The notes below the pieces were generated by a model that had not been told where the DNA came from, did not search any database, and saw nothing but the letters and a program-made list of their open reading frames with translations. From Chryseobacterium aquifrigidense (GTDB taxonomy: Bacteria > Bacteroidota > Bacteroidia > Flavobacteriales > Weeksellaceae), in assembly GCF_006716485.1 (NCBI RefSeq), contig NZ_VFPD01000004.1, positions 186,001 through 250,000 of the forward strand: a stretch of DNA of 64,000 nt, given 5' to 3'. Both the position numbers and the translations under genes were made by a program. Shown here in pieces: positions 51,535-60,580 of this stretch. Each line of letters opens with the position of its first letter. The stretch's first letter is position 1.

Positions 51535-52622
51535 TGAACAGAGATCTCTACATTGATTTCGCCAAAGGCCTGGCAACACTCTCCATCATCTTTATCCATA
51601 CCGCTTTCTGGTCCGGACAGTTTTATATTCCTGCAGAAGTAAGGGTATTTTCGCTTGTCTTTGACGTAGCTCTTTTTTATGCTCTGAGCGGGATTACCTC
51701 AGGAGCTAATATTGAAAAAACACTGTACCGCCTGTTGAAATTACAGATTACGTATATGATTTTCGTGACCTTCCTGTTCTTTTTAGATTACTTCTTTAAA
51801 GTTTTCGGACTGAGTTTTTTTTCCATGGAATGGCTCCAAAGCTTTTATTCAACATTTGGCTCTAAATACTCCACAACCAGCATTTCAGTATATCCACAAT
51901 GGGAAAATCTCGAAAACTGGTATCTTCACCAATATACCAATGCCGACACTTTTCCAGTGGTAATGGGAAGTTTCTGGTATTTGAAAGTATACTATGTACT
52001 GACGGTTTTTGGGGTACTTATTTTAAGGTTCTTCCCGAAACACATCAATTGGTTCATCGGGCTCTGCATTACCCTAACCTTGCTATTCAATATTTTCCCG
52101 GAATATTACCCGACAGGTCAGGCGGGATATGTTGCATTCTACCTTGCTGTATTTTTAATAGGACATAAAATGCGTGGTAAAAAGATCCCCACCAAAGCAA
52201 TCCCGGTACTATACGCACTTGTAGGAGCTGCTCTTATGTGGATGTTCTGGTATTACGGAGGAGACATCTTTTATAAAATCAATAAAAATAAATTCCCACC
52301 AAAAATTCCTTACATCATCTGGACATCATTCTCTCTGGTGACCTTATTTGTTCTTTATAACAGACTGAAGATCACAAAAGAAAACTTCATTACCCATATC
52401 GGAAAGAATGCTATTTTCTTCTATTTTGCACAGGGAATAAGTTCTTCACTGGTCTATTTCCTGGTAGTTCCGTTAAAAGAAAACATGCCATGGTGGCTTT
52501 TGATGGTTATTATTTATGGAATTAACATCATTTTAGCCTTTATTATTTCTGCAGGATTGAAAAAAGTAGATGCTTCAGGCTGGAATATTCTGGAATTCTT
52601 AAGAAAAAAGACCGCATCATAA
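51534..52622 (+). CDS. Acyltransferase family membrane protein
   Basis: Integral membrane protein of 362 residues with about ten helices. The N-terminus R3, D8, K11-G12 (DLYIDFAKGLATLSIIFIHT) with His22 matches the acyltransferase-3 family, which transfers acyl groups to sugars or other envelope molecules. Such enzymes decorate LPS or peptidoglycan, but the substrate is unknown. Start ATG overlaps the upstream stop. Confidence 0.85.
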   Translation: MNRDLYIDFAKGLATLSIIFIHTAFWSGQFYIPAEVRVFSLVFDVALFYALSGITSGANIEKTLYRLLKLQITYMIFVTFLFFLDYFFKVFGLSFFSMEWLQSFYSTFGSKYSTTSISVYPQWENLENWYLHQYTNADTFPVVMGSFWYLKVYYVLTVFGVLILRFFPKHINWFIGLCITLTLLFNIFPEYYPTGQAGYVAFYLAVFLIGHKMRGKKIPTKAIPVLYALVGAALMWMFWYYGGDIFYKINKNKFPPKIPYIIWTSFSLVTLFVLYNRLKITKENFITHIGKNAIFFYFAQGISSSLVYFLVVPLKENMPWWLLMVIIYGINIILAFIISAGLKKVDASGWNILEFLRKKTAS

Positions 52623-52696
52623 AGCTTTAAGGATCAAATTGAAATAAAGTCACATTTCTTACCCCAATTTGCTTAAATTTACAAAAATTTTACAAC

Positions 52697-53275
52697 ATGT
52701 TTAAGTTGAAACTCCCTACCGATCCAAGGTGGGCAAATATTGCAGAAGGAAACATTGGAGAAATTTTAACGGATCATGCCTGGTGCGAGCAAAAAGCTGC
52801 TACCAATGCCATAGGCCTGATCACGATGCTTCCGGAATATCCCGAAATTGTAACGGAGCTTCTTGCCATTGCACAGGAAGAGCTGGATCATTTCAACCAG
52901 GTACATGAGATCATCAAAAAAAGAGGCTTTACTTTTGGAAGAGCAAGAAAAGATGATTATGTGAATGAACTGGCAAAATTTATCGTACAGGGAAGCAGGG
53001 AAGACCTCATCGTAGACAAAATGCTGTTTGCCGCTATGATTGAAGCCAGAAGCTGCGAAAGATTCAAGGTTCTTACCGAAAACATCAAAGATGAAGAGCT
53101 GAAGGTTTTCTACAAAGAACTGATGATTTCTGAAGCCAATCATTACACTACTTTCATTGGATTTGCAAGACAGTTGGGAGATCCCGAAAAAGTAAACAAA
53201 CGCTGGGAAGAATGGCTGGAATATGAAGCCGGTATCATTAAATCATACGGAAATAAAGAAACGATCCACGGTTAA
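52697..53275 (+). CDS. miaE: tRNA-(ms2io6A) hydroxylase
   Basis: Non-heme diiron monooxygenase of 192 residues that hydroxylates ms2i6A37 to ms2io6A. The four-helix ligands are recognisable: the EELDHFNQVH helix, and EARSCERFKVL with SEANHYTTFIGFAR. It acts on the product of MiaB, encoded at 26344-27780 in this window. No ribosome binding site is obvious, as in most genes here. No operon partner is evident: upstream is the acyltransferase (74 nt) and downstream DUF502 (26 nt). Confidence 0.92.
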   Translation: MFKLKLPTDPRWANIAEGNIGEILTDHAWCEQKAATNAIGLITMLPEYPEIVTELLAIAQEELDHFNQVHEIIKKRGFTFGRARKDDYVNELAKFIVQGSREDLIVDKMLFAAMIEARSCERFKVLTENIKDEELKVFYKELMISEANHYTTFIGFARQLGDPEKVNKRWEEWLEYEAGIIKSYGNKETIHG

Positions 53276-53301
53276 AATAAAATAGTAAAGAATAATACAC
53301 C

Positions 53302-53913
53302 TTGAAGAAGCCAAGCTTTGAAAATATTGCCAATCTGTTCCTGAAGAATTTCTTCCAGGGGCTGGTTATCATTGGGCCTATCGGGCTTACTATTTTTGTG
53401 ATCTGGTATATTGTAAGTGCGATTGACAACCTTGTTCCTTCCCTTGCCAAGCAGATCCCCGGGCTTGTATTTGTATCTATTATACTGTTTACAGCTATTT
53501 TAGGATATTTAGGAAATAAATTCGTAGTCGGACGATTCTTTTTTGACACGATGGACAGCTTACTGGAGAAAACTCCGGGAGTAAAGCACATCTACACTCC
53601 TACGAAAGACGTAATGTCCTCATTCGTAGGTGACAAGAAAAAATTCAACGATCCTGTATGGGTAAAAACCAATGAAAATCCGGAAATCTGGAGAATTGGC
53701 TTTTTAACCCAAAAAGAGATGTCGGACGTTGACAAGCATAATTACGTTGCAGTATATCTTCCCCACTCGTACGCCATCTCGGGCTGGGTAATTGTTACTG
53801 AAGAAAAAAACATCAAACCTGTAGTGGGAATGACCGCAGCTTCTGCCATGAAGTTTGCGGTAAGCGGTGGCGTAGCTGGTTTTAATTCCGGAGATGAGGC
53901 CAACAAATTTTAA
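53302..53913 (+). CDS. DUF502 family membrane protein
   Basis: Membrane protein of 203 residues. Two helices lie at 12-35 and 55-75 (LFLKNFFQGLVIIGPIGLTI; LVFVSIILFTAILGYLGNKF). The conserved block with TPGVKHIYTPTKDVMSSFVG is the family hallmark. It has a TTG start at 53302: an in-frame stop lies nine bases upstream and no ATG occurs before about residue 76. The function of DUF502 is unknown; it occurs near envelope genes in many bacteria. The gap after miaE is 26 nt. Confidence 0.85.
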   Translation: MKKPSFENIANLFLKNFFQGLVIIGPIGLTIFVIWYIVSAIDNLVPSLAKQIPGLVFVSIILFTAILGYLGNKFVVGRFFFDTMDSLLEKTPGVKHIYTPTKDVMSSFVGDKKKFNDPVWVKTNENPEIWRIGFLTQKEMSDVDKHNYVAVYLPHSYAISGWVIVTEEKNIKPVVGMTAASAMKFAVSGGVAGFNSGDEANKF

Positions 53914-53932
53914 CAACAGTTTTCATTGTCTG

Positions 53933-55174
53933 CTAAACAGAAGCAGCAATCTTTCTTTCCTTCTCTAAATCGATCAAAAAGTTATCTATTAATTCTTTTT
54001 TAACGTGAGCCATTACAACTACTTTTCTCCATTGAGGATTTAAATAGTTATCTGCCACAAGGTAATATTTTTCAGCAAGGGTCTCAGATATCTCGTTAGA
54101 ATCAATAGTGACAATATTCATATCGGGATTTCTAAAATATTTAACCCCCATCTTATCCAAAGCATCACATAAATAATTAGTTCTATCTATCAATTGCTGT
54201 ATTAAATGAGTCCAGCCGTTGGATCCGTGAGTCATCAATATCATCCACATAGAAATTGCGTTGGCCCCCGATCTACTGCCGCAAAGCGTAAAATCGGATC
54301 CATACACATATGAAGCTTCTTTTGTCTGCACATATTCTATCAATGACTTTCTACATAAGAAAATACCTGTACCGTAAGGTGATTGAAGCATTTTATGCCC
54401 GTCAATAGTAATGGAACTAATCTCTGGATTACTAAAATTCAAATCATTTTGTTGTGTAGAAAATGGATAAATAAATCCACCAAAGGCAGCATCTACATGA
54501 ACAAAATAATGTTTAAAGTACTGCTTAACCAACTCAATGAAAGATCCGGGAGAATCTACGCTTCCAAATATGGTAGTTCCCATTGAAAGATGTATGATCA
54601 GATATCGAATACCCTTTTCATAAGCTTCCTCAAGTTTTTCTTTAAGATCATCTAATTCGATTTGTCTGGTATTATGATTTACTTTTACAACAATAGGGTG
54701 AATCCCCAGTAAATTAGATCCTTTATAAACAGAATAATGGGCATCCTCTGAAAATATTACACCGATCTCATTGACGTTAGCATTATGCTCCTGCATAAAA
54801 TAATTTCGATACATCCATTGTGCCTGGATATTTGCCTCCGTTCCTCCAGGAGCAACATACCCGTCATAACTTGATTCTTCAGCGCCAAGAATTTCTACAG
54901 CACAAATCCTCAGAAGATCTATTTCAAGCTTTTGTGTGCCGGAGAAATATTTTTCACCATCATTATAAGTATGGCAGCCAATATGATTAGGATTATTAAC
55001 TAAAACTGAAAGAAAAGCTGCTTCTTTTAAAAACGGGAAATTGTAAAATTGTTCCTGATCAAGATAAGTCCCCGGAAGGCCAAGTATAGGTTCAGTATTA
55101 TAGTTCAAGTTTTTGTTTAATGCCTCAAAAACTCTTTCCCTGATTGTTGCAGAAGGAAGCTTTGGCCAATACAT
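53933..55174 (-). CDS. PLP-dependent group II amino-acid decarboxylase-like protein
   Basis: PLP fold-type I enzyme of 413 residues. The internal lysine is Lys261 in SITIDGHKMLQSP, and HVDAAFGGFIYP (Asp228) holds the cofactor. APGGTEANIQAQ (residues 108-119) and SEDAHYSVYKGSN (His146) are shared with histidine, aspartate and tyrosine decarboxylases. The substrate cannot be chosen with confidence; a histidine- or aspartate-type activity is likeliest. Own promoter about 58 nt upstream. Its divergent neighbours are the FAD monooxygenase and MalY-type genes, 438 nt away. Confidence 0.82.
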   Translation of the reverse strand: MYWPKLPSATIRERVFEALNKNLNYNTEPILGLPGTYLDQEQFYNFPFLKEAAFLSVLVNNPNHIGCHTYNDGEKYFSGTQKLEIDLLRICAVEILGAEESSYDGYVAPGGTEANIQAQWMYRNYFMQEHNANVNEIGVIFSEDAHYSVYKGSNLLGIHPIVVKVNHNTRQIELDDLKEKLEEAYEKGIRYLIIHLSMGTTIFGSVDSPGSFIELVKQYFKHYFVHVDAAFGGFIYPFSTQQNDLNFSNPEISSITIDGHKMLQSPYGTGIFLCRKSLIEYVQTKEASYVYGSDFTLCGSRSGANAISMWMILMTHGSNGWTHLIQQLIDRTNYLCDALDKMGVKYFRNPDMNIVTIDSNEISETLAEKYYLVADNYLNPQWRKVVVMAHVKKELIDNFLIDLEKERKIAASV

Positions 55175-55231
55175 ATTTTCTGGTTTAAAGTTTAGAAATT
55201 TACCCTATTCATTATCAATAGAATATTTTAC

Positions 55232-55239
55232 CAAAATTA
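55232..55239 (-). promoter_or_regulatory. -7 box TAATTTTG for the decarboxylase gene
   Basis: Perfect TAnnTTTG on the minus strand about 58 nt before the ATG. Confidence 0.5.
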
Positions 55240-55538
55240 CATTTTTTTTTACATGAACAAAAATTGTTTATTAATTCCGTTGATTAATCTCACTGGATTT
55301 CACTGAAACATTAGTAAGGCAAAAAATATCTTTTCAGGACAAATCCTTAGCATTCAAAATAAAGCAACACTTAACTAACTTAAAATCATTTACATATCGA
55401 AATAAATTATCTTTTATACATAAACATTAATCAACCATATATTTTTATAACAAGGTATATATTATGCTTTTTGTATTATTTTTCACAAAATCAAAATCAA
55501 ATTGACATTTTTTTTGAAATAGTGAAGGTTTTTAATTT

Positions 55539-55546
55539 TAATTTTG
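55539..55546 (+). promoter_or_regulatory. -7 box TAATTTTG for the FAD monooxygenase operon
   Basis: Perfect TAnnTTTG with a TTG at 55514-55516 about 22 nt upstream. Leader of about 60 nt. Confidence 0.55.
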
Positions 55547-55612
55547 CATTTATCTAGATGAGATTAAAAAAATACTTAAAAAACCAACCTGAAAAATACT
55601 TTATTCCGAAAA

Positions 55613-56689
55613 ATGAAGAAAATTGCTGTCGTGGGTGCCGGCATTTCCGGCTTAAGCATGGCGAATTACCTGGAAAAACACAAGATCGATTACCATATTT
55701 ACGAAAGAAGAAATAAAAAAGATCTGGCAGGTCACGGTTTTCTGATTCCTAAAGAGGGAATGGACTATCTTTATCAGATCATTGATCCTGACATTCTTCT
55801 CCAACATGGAAATTTTCTGAGAAAATACACACAATATTCTCATACCGGGAAGATCCTGGCAGAAAAGGAGCTGGATCATGTTTTCGCCATATCAAGACAT
55901 TCATTAATCAATTTATTAGCTCAAAACATTTCACCTGAAAAGATAACCTACGAAGAAACAATCATTCCTGATGAATTACAAAACGGAAAACTGAAGCTTT
56001 CTGACGGAACTGATATTAATGCTGATATTACCATTATCTCTGATGGATCCAGAAGCCGGATCAGAAGGAATCTTTTTAAAGATGAAACGATGAGAATGGT
56101 AAGAGAAAGTGAAGTCGTGAATATCATTCAGAATAAAGAAATTGCAGAGGTGATTGATAATGACTTTATGAAGTTCCATCACAAGGAAGGCGGACTGACT
56201 TTTGGTATTCTCAAGCTTTCTGACGATACTATTCTCTGGTACTCCCAGTTCGACAACCAGAAATATATGATCAATGAATGCTCCGCAGAGAACTTAAAGA
56301 AATATATGCTTGAAGTTTTTGAAAACTGGCATCCTTTAGTCCCGGAAATCATACAGAAATCAAACTACAAAAATGTACATTTATGGAATGTATATGAACT
56401 GGAAGAGTTAAACCCTTTTTACAAAGACAACTTCGTATTCATTGGGGATGCAGCACACCCTCTTATTCCATTTACCAGCCAGGGAGTTACCTCTGCTTTG
56501 AAAGATTCTTTCTCATTAACGAAATATTTAGTTGAAGAAGAGAATATACAAAAAGCTTTCAATAAATATGAAACGGACAGAAAGCCGGAAATTGAGCATC
56601 ACATCCGTAATGGAAGAACATTGCTTAAGCAGTTTTTACTGCCGCTCCACCAACAGCCAGAAAATATTTTACCCATATCTTATAAATAA
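55613..56689 (+). CDS. FAD-dependent monooxygenase
   Basis: Flavoprotein of 358 residues. The Rossmann loop GAGISG lies at 8-13, followed by YERRNKKDLAGHGFLIPKEG, and the second FAD motif FVFIGDAAHPLIPFTSQGVT is near residue 275-295. This is the p-hydroxybenzoate hydroxylase/UbiH-like group of single-component aromatic monooxygenases, though the substrate may be non-aromatic. It is first in a unit with a MalY/PatB-type PLP enzyme that starts 2 nt after its stop, so they probably act in one pathway. Confidence 0.88.
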   Translation: MKKIAVVGAGISGLSMANYLEKHKIDYHIYERRNKKDLAGHGFLIPKEGMDYLYQIIDPDILLQHGNFLRKYTQYSHTGKILAEKELDHVFAISRHSLINLLAQNISPEKITYEETIIPDELQNGKLKLSDGTDINADITIISDGSRSRIRRNLFKDETMRMVRESEVVNIIQNKEIAEVIDNDFMKFHHKEGGLTFGILKLSDDTILWYSQFDNQKYMINECSAENLKKYMLEVFENWHPLVPEIIQKSNYKNVHLWNVYELEELNPFYKDNFVFIGDAAHPLIPFTSQGVTSALKDSFSLTKYLVEEENIQKAFNKYETDRKPEIEHHIRNGRTLLKQFLLPLHQQPENILPISYK

Positions 56690-56691
56690 AT

Positions 56692-57849
56692 ATGTTCACT
56701 AATAACGATATCAACTTTGAAGCCCTGAAAAGAAAGGCCTATAACGGAAGATGGGCTACCTTGGAAGACGGTATTATCCCTCTTACAGCAGCAGATCCGG
56801 ACTTCAGAACAGCACCTGAAATAGAACAGGGAATTATTGAATACCTTAAAGACGGTTACCTCAGCTATGGTCCGTTTTCCGGGCTTCCTGAATTTAAGAA
56901 AGGTGTTGCAGATCATTTTAATCAGGAAAAACACGGGAGTTTCTCCCCTGAAAATATTTTGGCGGTTAACAGTGCTGCCCAGGGAATGTCCCTTATTGCA
57001 TCCTATGTTCTCAATCCCGGAGATGAAGCTATTATTTTAGATCCTGTAGATTTTCTTTTCAAAAAATCAGTGGAAACGGCAGGGGGAAAAGTAATGCTTT
57101 GTCCTATAGATACAGCAACTGGAGAAATTGATTTTGAAAAACTGGTTTCTTTAATCAGCTCCAAAACCAAACTTATCAGCATATGCAACCCGCATAATCC
57201 ACTTGGAAAAGTTTACTCTAAAGACGTTTTAGTACAGGTGGCAGAAATTGCAGCCGCTCATGATCTTTGGGTGATGAGTGATGAAATCTGGAGTGATATT
57301 ATTTATGATAACAAAAGTTTCTATACGTATTCCTCTGTTTCTGAGAAAGCGAGGAAGAAAAGCTTCACAGTCTATGGATTTTCAAAGTCATTCGGAATTG
57401 CAGGACTGAGAATTGGAGCTGTATTGTGTCATGATCAGGATATTCTTGAAGACTTCACTGAGAAATCCAATTTCAATTCCACCATAGAAGGCATTTCTAC
57501 TTTATCACAGATTGCCGGAAGTGTAGCACTGGAGAGAGCAAAGCCTTGGTACAAAGAATTTTTGACTCACTTGCAGAGCAACAGAGATCTTGCGTTCAAA
57601 TTATTAAGCCGCTCAGAAATTGTAACGCCTAATCTGCCGGAAGCTACTTTCGTCCTGTTTCCAAAGATTAAAAACGGAATGACAAGTGACGAATTCGCTC
57701 AGCATGTTCTGACACATGGAAAAGTAGCCATTGTTCCGGGATCAGAAAGATGGTTCGGAAAAGGAGCGGAAGGACATATCAGAATTTGCTTTTCCACATC
57801 ACAGGAAATTTTAGAAGAAGGAATTAACAGAATCATTACCAGCTTTTAA
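56692..57849 (+). CDS. MalY/PatB-family PLP enzyme
   Basis: PLP enzyme of 385 residues. The cofactor lysine is Lys232 in YGFSKSFGIAGLRIG; other family motifs are ADPDFRTAPEI near the N-terminus and ICNPHNPLGKVYS near 164-176. This group includes C-S beta-lyases (cystathionine beta-lyase type) and aminotransferases. It lies 2 nt after the FAD monooxygenase and 162 nt before the TonB-dependent receptor. A role in degrading an imported amino-acid or sulfur compound is inference. Confidence 0.88.
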   Translation: MFTNNDINFEALKRKAYNGRWATLEDGIIPLTAADPDFRTAPEIEQGIIEYLKDGYLSYGPFSGLPEFKKGVADHFNQEKHGSFSPENILAVNSAAQGMSLIASYVLNPGDEAIILDPVDFLFKKSVETAGGKVMLCPIDTATGEIDFEKLVSLISSKTKLISICNPHNPLGKVYSKDVLVQVAEIAAAHDLWVMSDEIWSDIIYDNKSFYTYSSVSEKARKKSFTVYGFSKSFGIAGLRIGAVLCHDQDILEDFTEKSNFNSTIEGISTLSQIAGSVALERAKPWYKEFLTHLQSNRDLAFKLLSRSEIVTPNLPEATFVLFPKIKNGMTSDEFAQHVLTHGKVAIVPGSERWFGKGAEGHIRICFSTSQEILEEGINRIITSF

Positions 57850-57911
57850 GATTAAAATTTTTAATTAAATTGATATAATTGATTATTATTTTTCCTAATT
57901 TATCTGAAATC

Positions 57912-57928
57912 TATCTTAAATTAAGATA
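57912..57928. promoter_or_regulatory. Candidate operator upstream of the TonB receptor
   Basis: TATCTTAA and TTAAGATA with one central base form a perfect palindrome, 49 nt before the receptor's -7 box. No dedicated regulator is adjacent. Confidence 0.4.
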
Positions 57929-57976
57929 TTCATACTAAATATTTTAATTTAATATGGATATAAAAATAAATATTGA

Positions 57977-57984
57977 TAATTTTG
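57977..57984 (+). promoter_or_regulatory. -7 box TAATTTTG for the TonB-dependent receptor
   Basis: Perfect TAnnTTTG 28 nt before the ATG, so the receptor can be transcribed independently of the upstream pair. Confidence 0.55.
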
Positions 57985-58011
57985 ATTGAATCATCACTCA
58001 AAATTATTAAT

Positions 58012-60438
58012 ATGAAGATAAAATACATCAGCATTCTTTTACTCGGAGTTTCTACTCTCTCCTATGCCCAGCAAGTAAAGGACACTTTGAAAGAATCAAA
58101 AATTGACGAAGTAGCCATTACCGGAAGCCGGAACAAAAAAAGAACAGTTGTAAACACGCCTGTCCCTATTGATATTATTGATATCAAACAGGTAAGCCAG
58201 TCAACAGGACAAGTGGAAATCAACCAGCTTTTACAGTTTTCCGCACCCTCTTTCAATTCCAATAAACAATCAGGATCTGATGGCGCCGATGCTGTAGATC
58301 CAGCCACCTTAAGAGGTCTTGGTCCCGATCAGACTTTACTTTTGTTAAATGGAAAAAGATACCATCAGTCTTCACTGATTAACCTTTTTGGGACCAAAGG
58401 AAGAGGAAACACCGGATATGACATGAATACTATTCCGATTGGTGCCATAAAAAGAGTGGAAGTGCTTCGTGACGGAGCTTCCGCCCAATACGGTTCGGAT
58501 GCTATTGCCGGAGTTATCAATGTTATCCTGAATGACCGGGACAAAGGTTTTGAAGGGAATGCTTTTTATGGTATGAATCTTTTTAAAAGCCCTGGAAGCA
58601 ATGATGTTGTATCAGATCGTAAAGTAGACGGAAATACCTTTGATTTCAATGGAAATTTAGGGACTAAAATAGGTTCAAAAGGCGGCTTCGGTAATTTCAC
58701 AGTAGAGTTTGTAAATAAAGAGTATGCTATAAGAAATGCAAATCCGGATATTTATACATCACCCAGACAGCGTTTCGGAGATGCAAAAGCTCAGAACATT
58801 TACTTTTTCGGAAATATAGAAGTACCATTATCTGATGGATTGAAATTTTATTCCCGTCAAGGTTTTTCGCATAGAAATACCAAAGCCTATGCCTGGACCA
58901 GAACCCCTGATGCAGACGGCAATATTCTGGAAGTTTACCCTACAGGATTCAACCCTATTGAAAATACCAGCATTACCGATTTCACGTTTGACAACGGATT
59001 AAAATTTAAAGTTGCTGACTGGGATGTAGATTTTTATAATGCTTTTGGTAACAATAGATTCACCTACCAGATAGACCATACCATTAATGCCACATTAGGA
59101 GTAAAATCTCCTACAAGTTTTAATGCAGGCGGACATTCATTGCTGCAGAATACCACCGGGTTTAATGCTGTGAAACAGTTCAAAGTACTGGAAGGGCTTA
59201 ATATCGCTTTCGGATCAGAATTCAGGTATGAAAAATTTGACATCATCAAAGGAGAAGAAGCATCGTATGCAATGTATGATATCAATGGAAATGTAGTTAC
59301 AAAAGATACTCCTCAAAATTTATTGGTCACCAATCCTTCGAGTGGCAATGTAAGACCGGGCGGCTCTCAGGGATTTCCCGGATATTCTATTGATACAGGT
59401 AAAAGCAGAAATAACTTTGCTGCATACGTAGACACCGAACTGGATGTTACCAAAAACTGGATGATCAGTATTGCCGGAAGGTTTGAAAACTATAATGATT
59501 TCGGAAGCACGCTGAATGGAAAGTTTGCAACAAGATACGCTATTACTCCCCAGTTTGCTTTCCGCGGGTCTGTTTCTACGGGATTCAGAGCACCTTCTCT
59601 GGCTCAGAAATATTACAGCCAGCAGTTTACCAATTTCCAGGGAGGACAATTGGTTACTATTCAATTAGCCTCTAATGACAGTAAACTGGCAAGCAGTCTG
59701 GGAATTCCTCAGTTGAAACAGGAAACATCAGTGAACGGAAGTGCCGGGTTTACTTTCAACACAGGAAAATTCACAGCAACAGTAGATGGTTATTACATCC
59801 GTGTTAAAGACAGAATTGTTCTTACCGGATATTTTGCACAGGCAGACTTGCCGGCAGATGTTCAGGCAGAAAATCCATTTATTGATCAGGTACAGTTCTT
59901 TTCCAATGCGATCGATACGAAAACAAAAGGAGTTGATGTGATCTTAAGCTATACTGAAAATATCGGTTCCGGAAAACTGACCGCTACCCTGGCCGGAAAC
60001 TATAATGATATGGAAATCACAAAAGTGAATACTTCAGAACAGCTGGCAGGAAAAGAAGATATTTATCTGAGTGCAAGAGAAAAAGCATTCATTCTTGCTT
60101 CTGCTCCAAAAACAAAAGTGAATTTAAATCTTAATTACAGGCTTAATAAGTTCAATGTAAATCTGCAAATGGTAAGATTTGATAAGGTAACCCTGATCGG
60201 CTATGACGACTCAGAACAGGTATATAATCCCAAAGTAACGACTGATCTTTCTTTTGGGTATGAATTCTGCAAAAACCTGAGTCTTACTTTAGGAAGTAAA
60301 AACCTGTTCAACAGATATCCTACTCTACAGACCACGCATGTATCTGACGGAAATACAGAAGCTGGAGGTATTTTTGACCCCGTGCAGATGGGATTTGCCG
60401 GAAGACAGGTTTTTGCAAGACTTAATTTTAAGTTTTAA
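58012..60438 (+). CDS. TonB-dependent receptor
   Basis: Outer-membrane transporter of 808 residues. A signal peptide (ending LSYAQQ) is followed by a plug domain (residues 30-165: EVAITGSRNKKRTVVNTPVP, LRGLGPDQTLLLLNGKRYHQ and VEVLRDGASAQYGSDAIAGV) and a 22-strand barrel ending FARLNFKF. No carboxypeptidase-regulatory or SusC-specific N-terminal domain is present, so it is a plain TonB receptor, not a SusC. No SusD partner is adjacent. The ligand is unknown; its neighbours hint at a small organic molecule rather than a polysaccharide. Confidence 0.93.
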   Translation: MKIKYISILLLGVSTLSYAQQVKDTLKESKIDEVAITGSRNKKRTVVNTPVPIDIIDIKQVSQSTGQVEINQLLQFSAPSFNSNKQSGSDGADAVDPATLRGLGPDQTLLLLNGKRYHQSSLINLFGTKGRGNTGYDMNTIPIGAIKRVEVLRDGASAQYGSDAIAGVINVILNDRDKGFEGNAFYGMNLFKSPGSNDVVSDRKVDGNTFDFNGNLGTKIGSKGGFGNFTVEFVNKEYAIRNANPDIYTSPRQRFGDAKAQNIYFFGNIEVPLSDGLKFYSRQGFSHRNTKAYAWTRTPDADGNILEVYPTGFNPIENTSITDFTFDNGLKFKVADWDVDFYNAFGNNRFTYQIDHTINATLGVKSPTSFNAGGHSLLQNTTGFNAVKQFKVLEGLNIAFGSEFRYEKFDIIKGEEASYAMYDINGNVVTKDTPQNLLVTNPSSGNVRPGGSQGFPGYSIDTGKSRNNFAAYVDTELDVTKNWMISIAGRFENYNDFGSTLNGKFATRYAITPQFAFRGSVSTGFRAPSLAQKYYSQQFTNFQGGQLVTIQLASNDSKLASSLGIPQLKQETSVNGSAGFTFNTGKFTATVDGYYIRVKDRIVLTGYFAQADLPADVQAENPFIDQVQFFSNAIDTKTKGVDVILSYTENIGSGKLTATLAGNYNDMEITKVNTSEQLAGKEDIYLSAREKAFILASAPKTKVNLNLNYRLNKFNVNLQMVRFDKVTLIGYDDSEQVYNPKVTTDLSFGYEFCKNLSLTLGSKNLFNRYPTLQTTHVSDGNTEAGGIFDPVQMGFAGRQVFARLNFKF

Positions 60439-60450
60439 TGGAATAAAAAG

Positions 60451-60577
60451 AAACTGTATCAAAGATTAATAATTTCACCGTTGTCATTCTGCGAAGGAAG
60501 AATCTTATTTATAAACCAATAACATAAGATTCTTCACTACATTTTATTTCGTTCAGAATGACACTTTGATACAGTTT
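60451..60577. repeat. Long nested inverted repeat between convergent genes
   Basis: Three pairs of arms nest: AAACTGTATCAAAG/CTTTGATACAGTTT (60451-60464 and 60564-60577), TGTCATTCTG/CAGAATGACA (60482-60491 and 60554-60563), and GAAGAATCTTA/TAAGATTCTTC (60497-60507 and 60525-60535). The middle part resembles the GTCATTCTG...GAAGAATCT palindromic repeats dispersed in many Bacteroidota. It may be a MITE-like element and also serves as a terminator for both convergent genes. Confidence 0.7.
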
Positions 60578-60580
60578 TTT

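Larger units (their letters stand above)
55175..55612. other. Gene-free 438-nt regulatory gap
   Basis: AT-rich region between divergent genes. It contains a minus-strand -7 box at 55232-55239 and a plus-strand -7 box at 55539-55546, and no reading frame of note. No long repeat was found. Confidence 0.5.
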
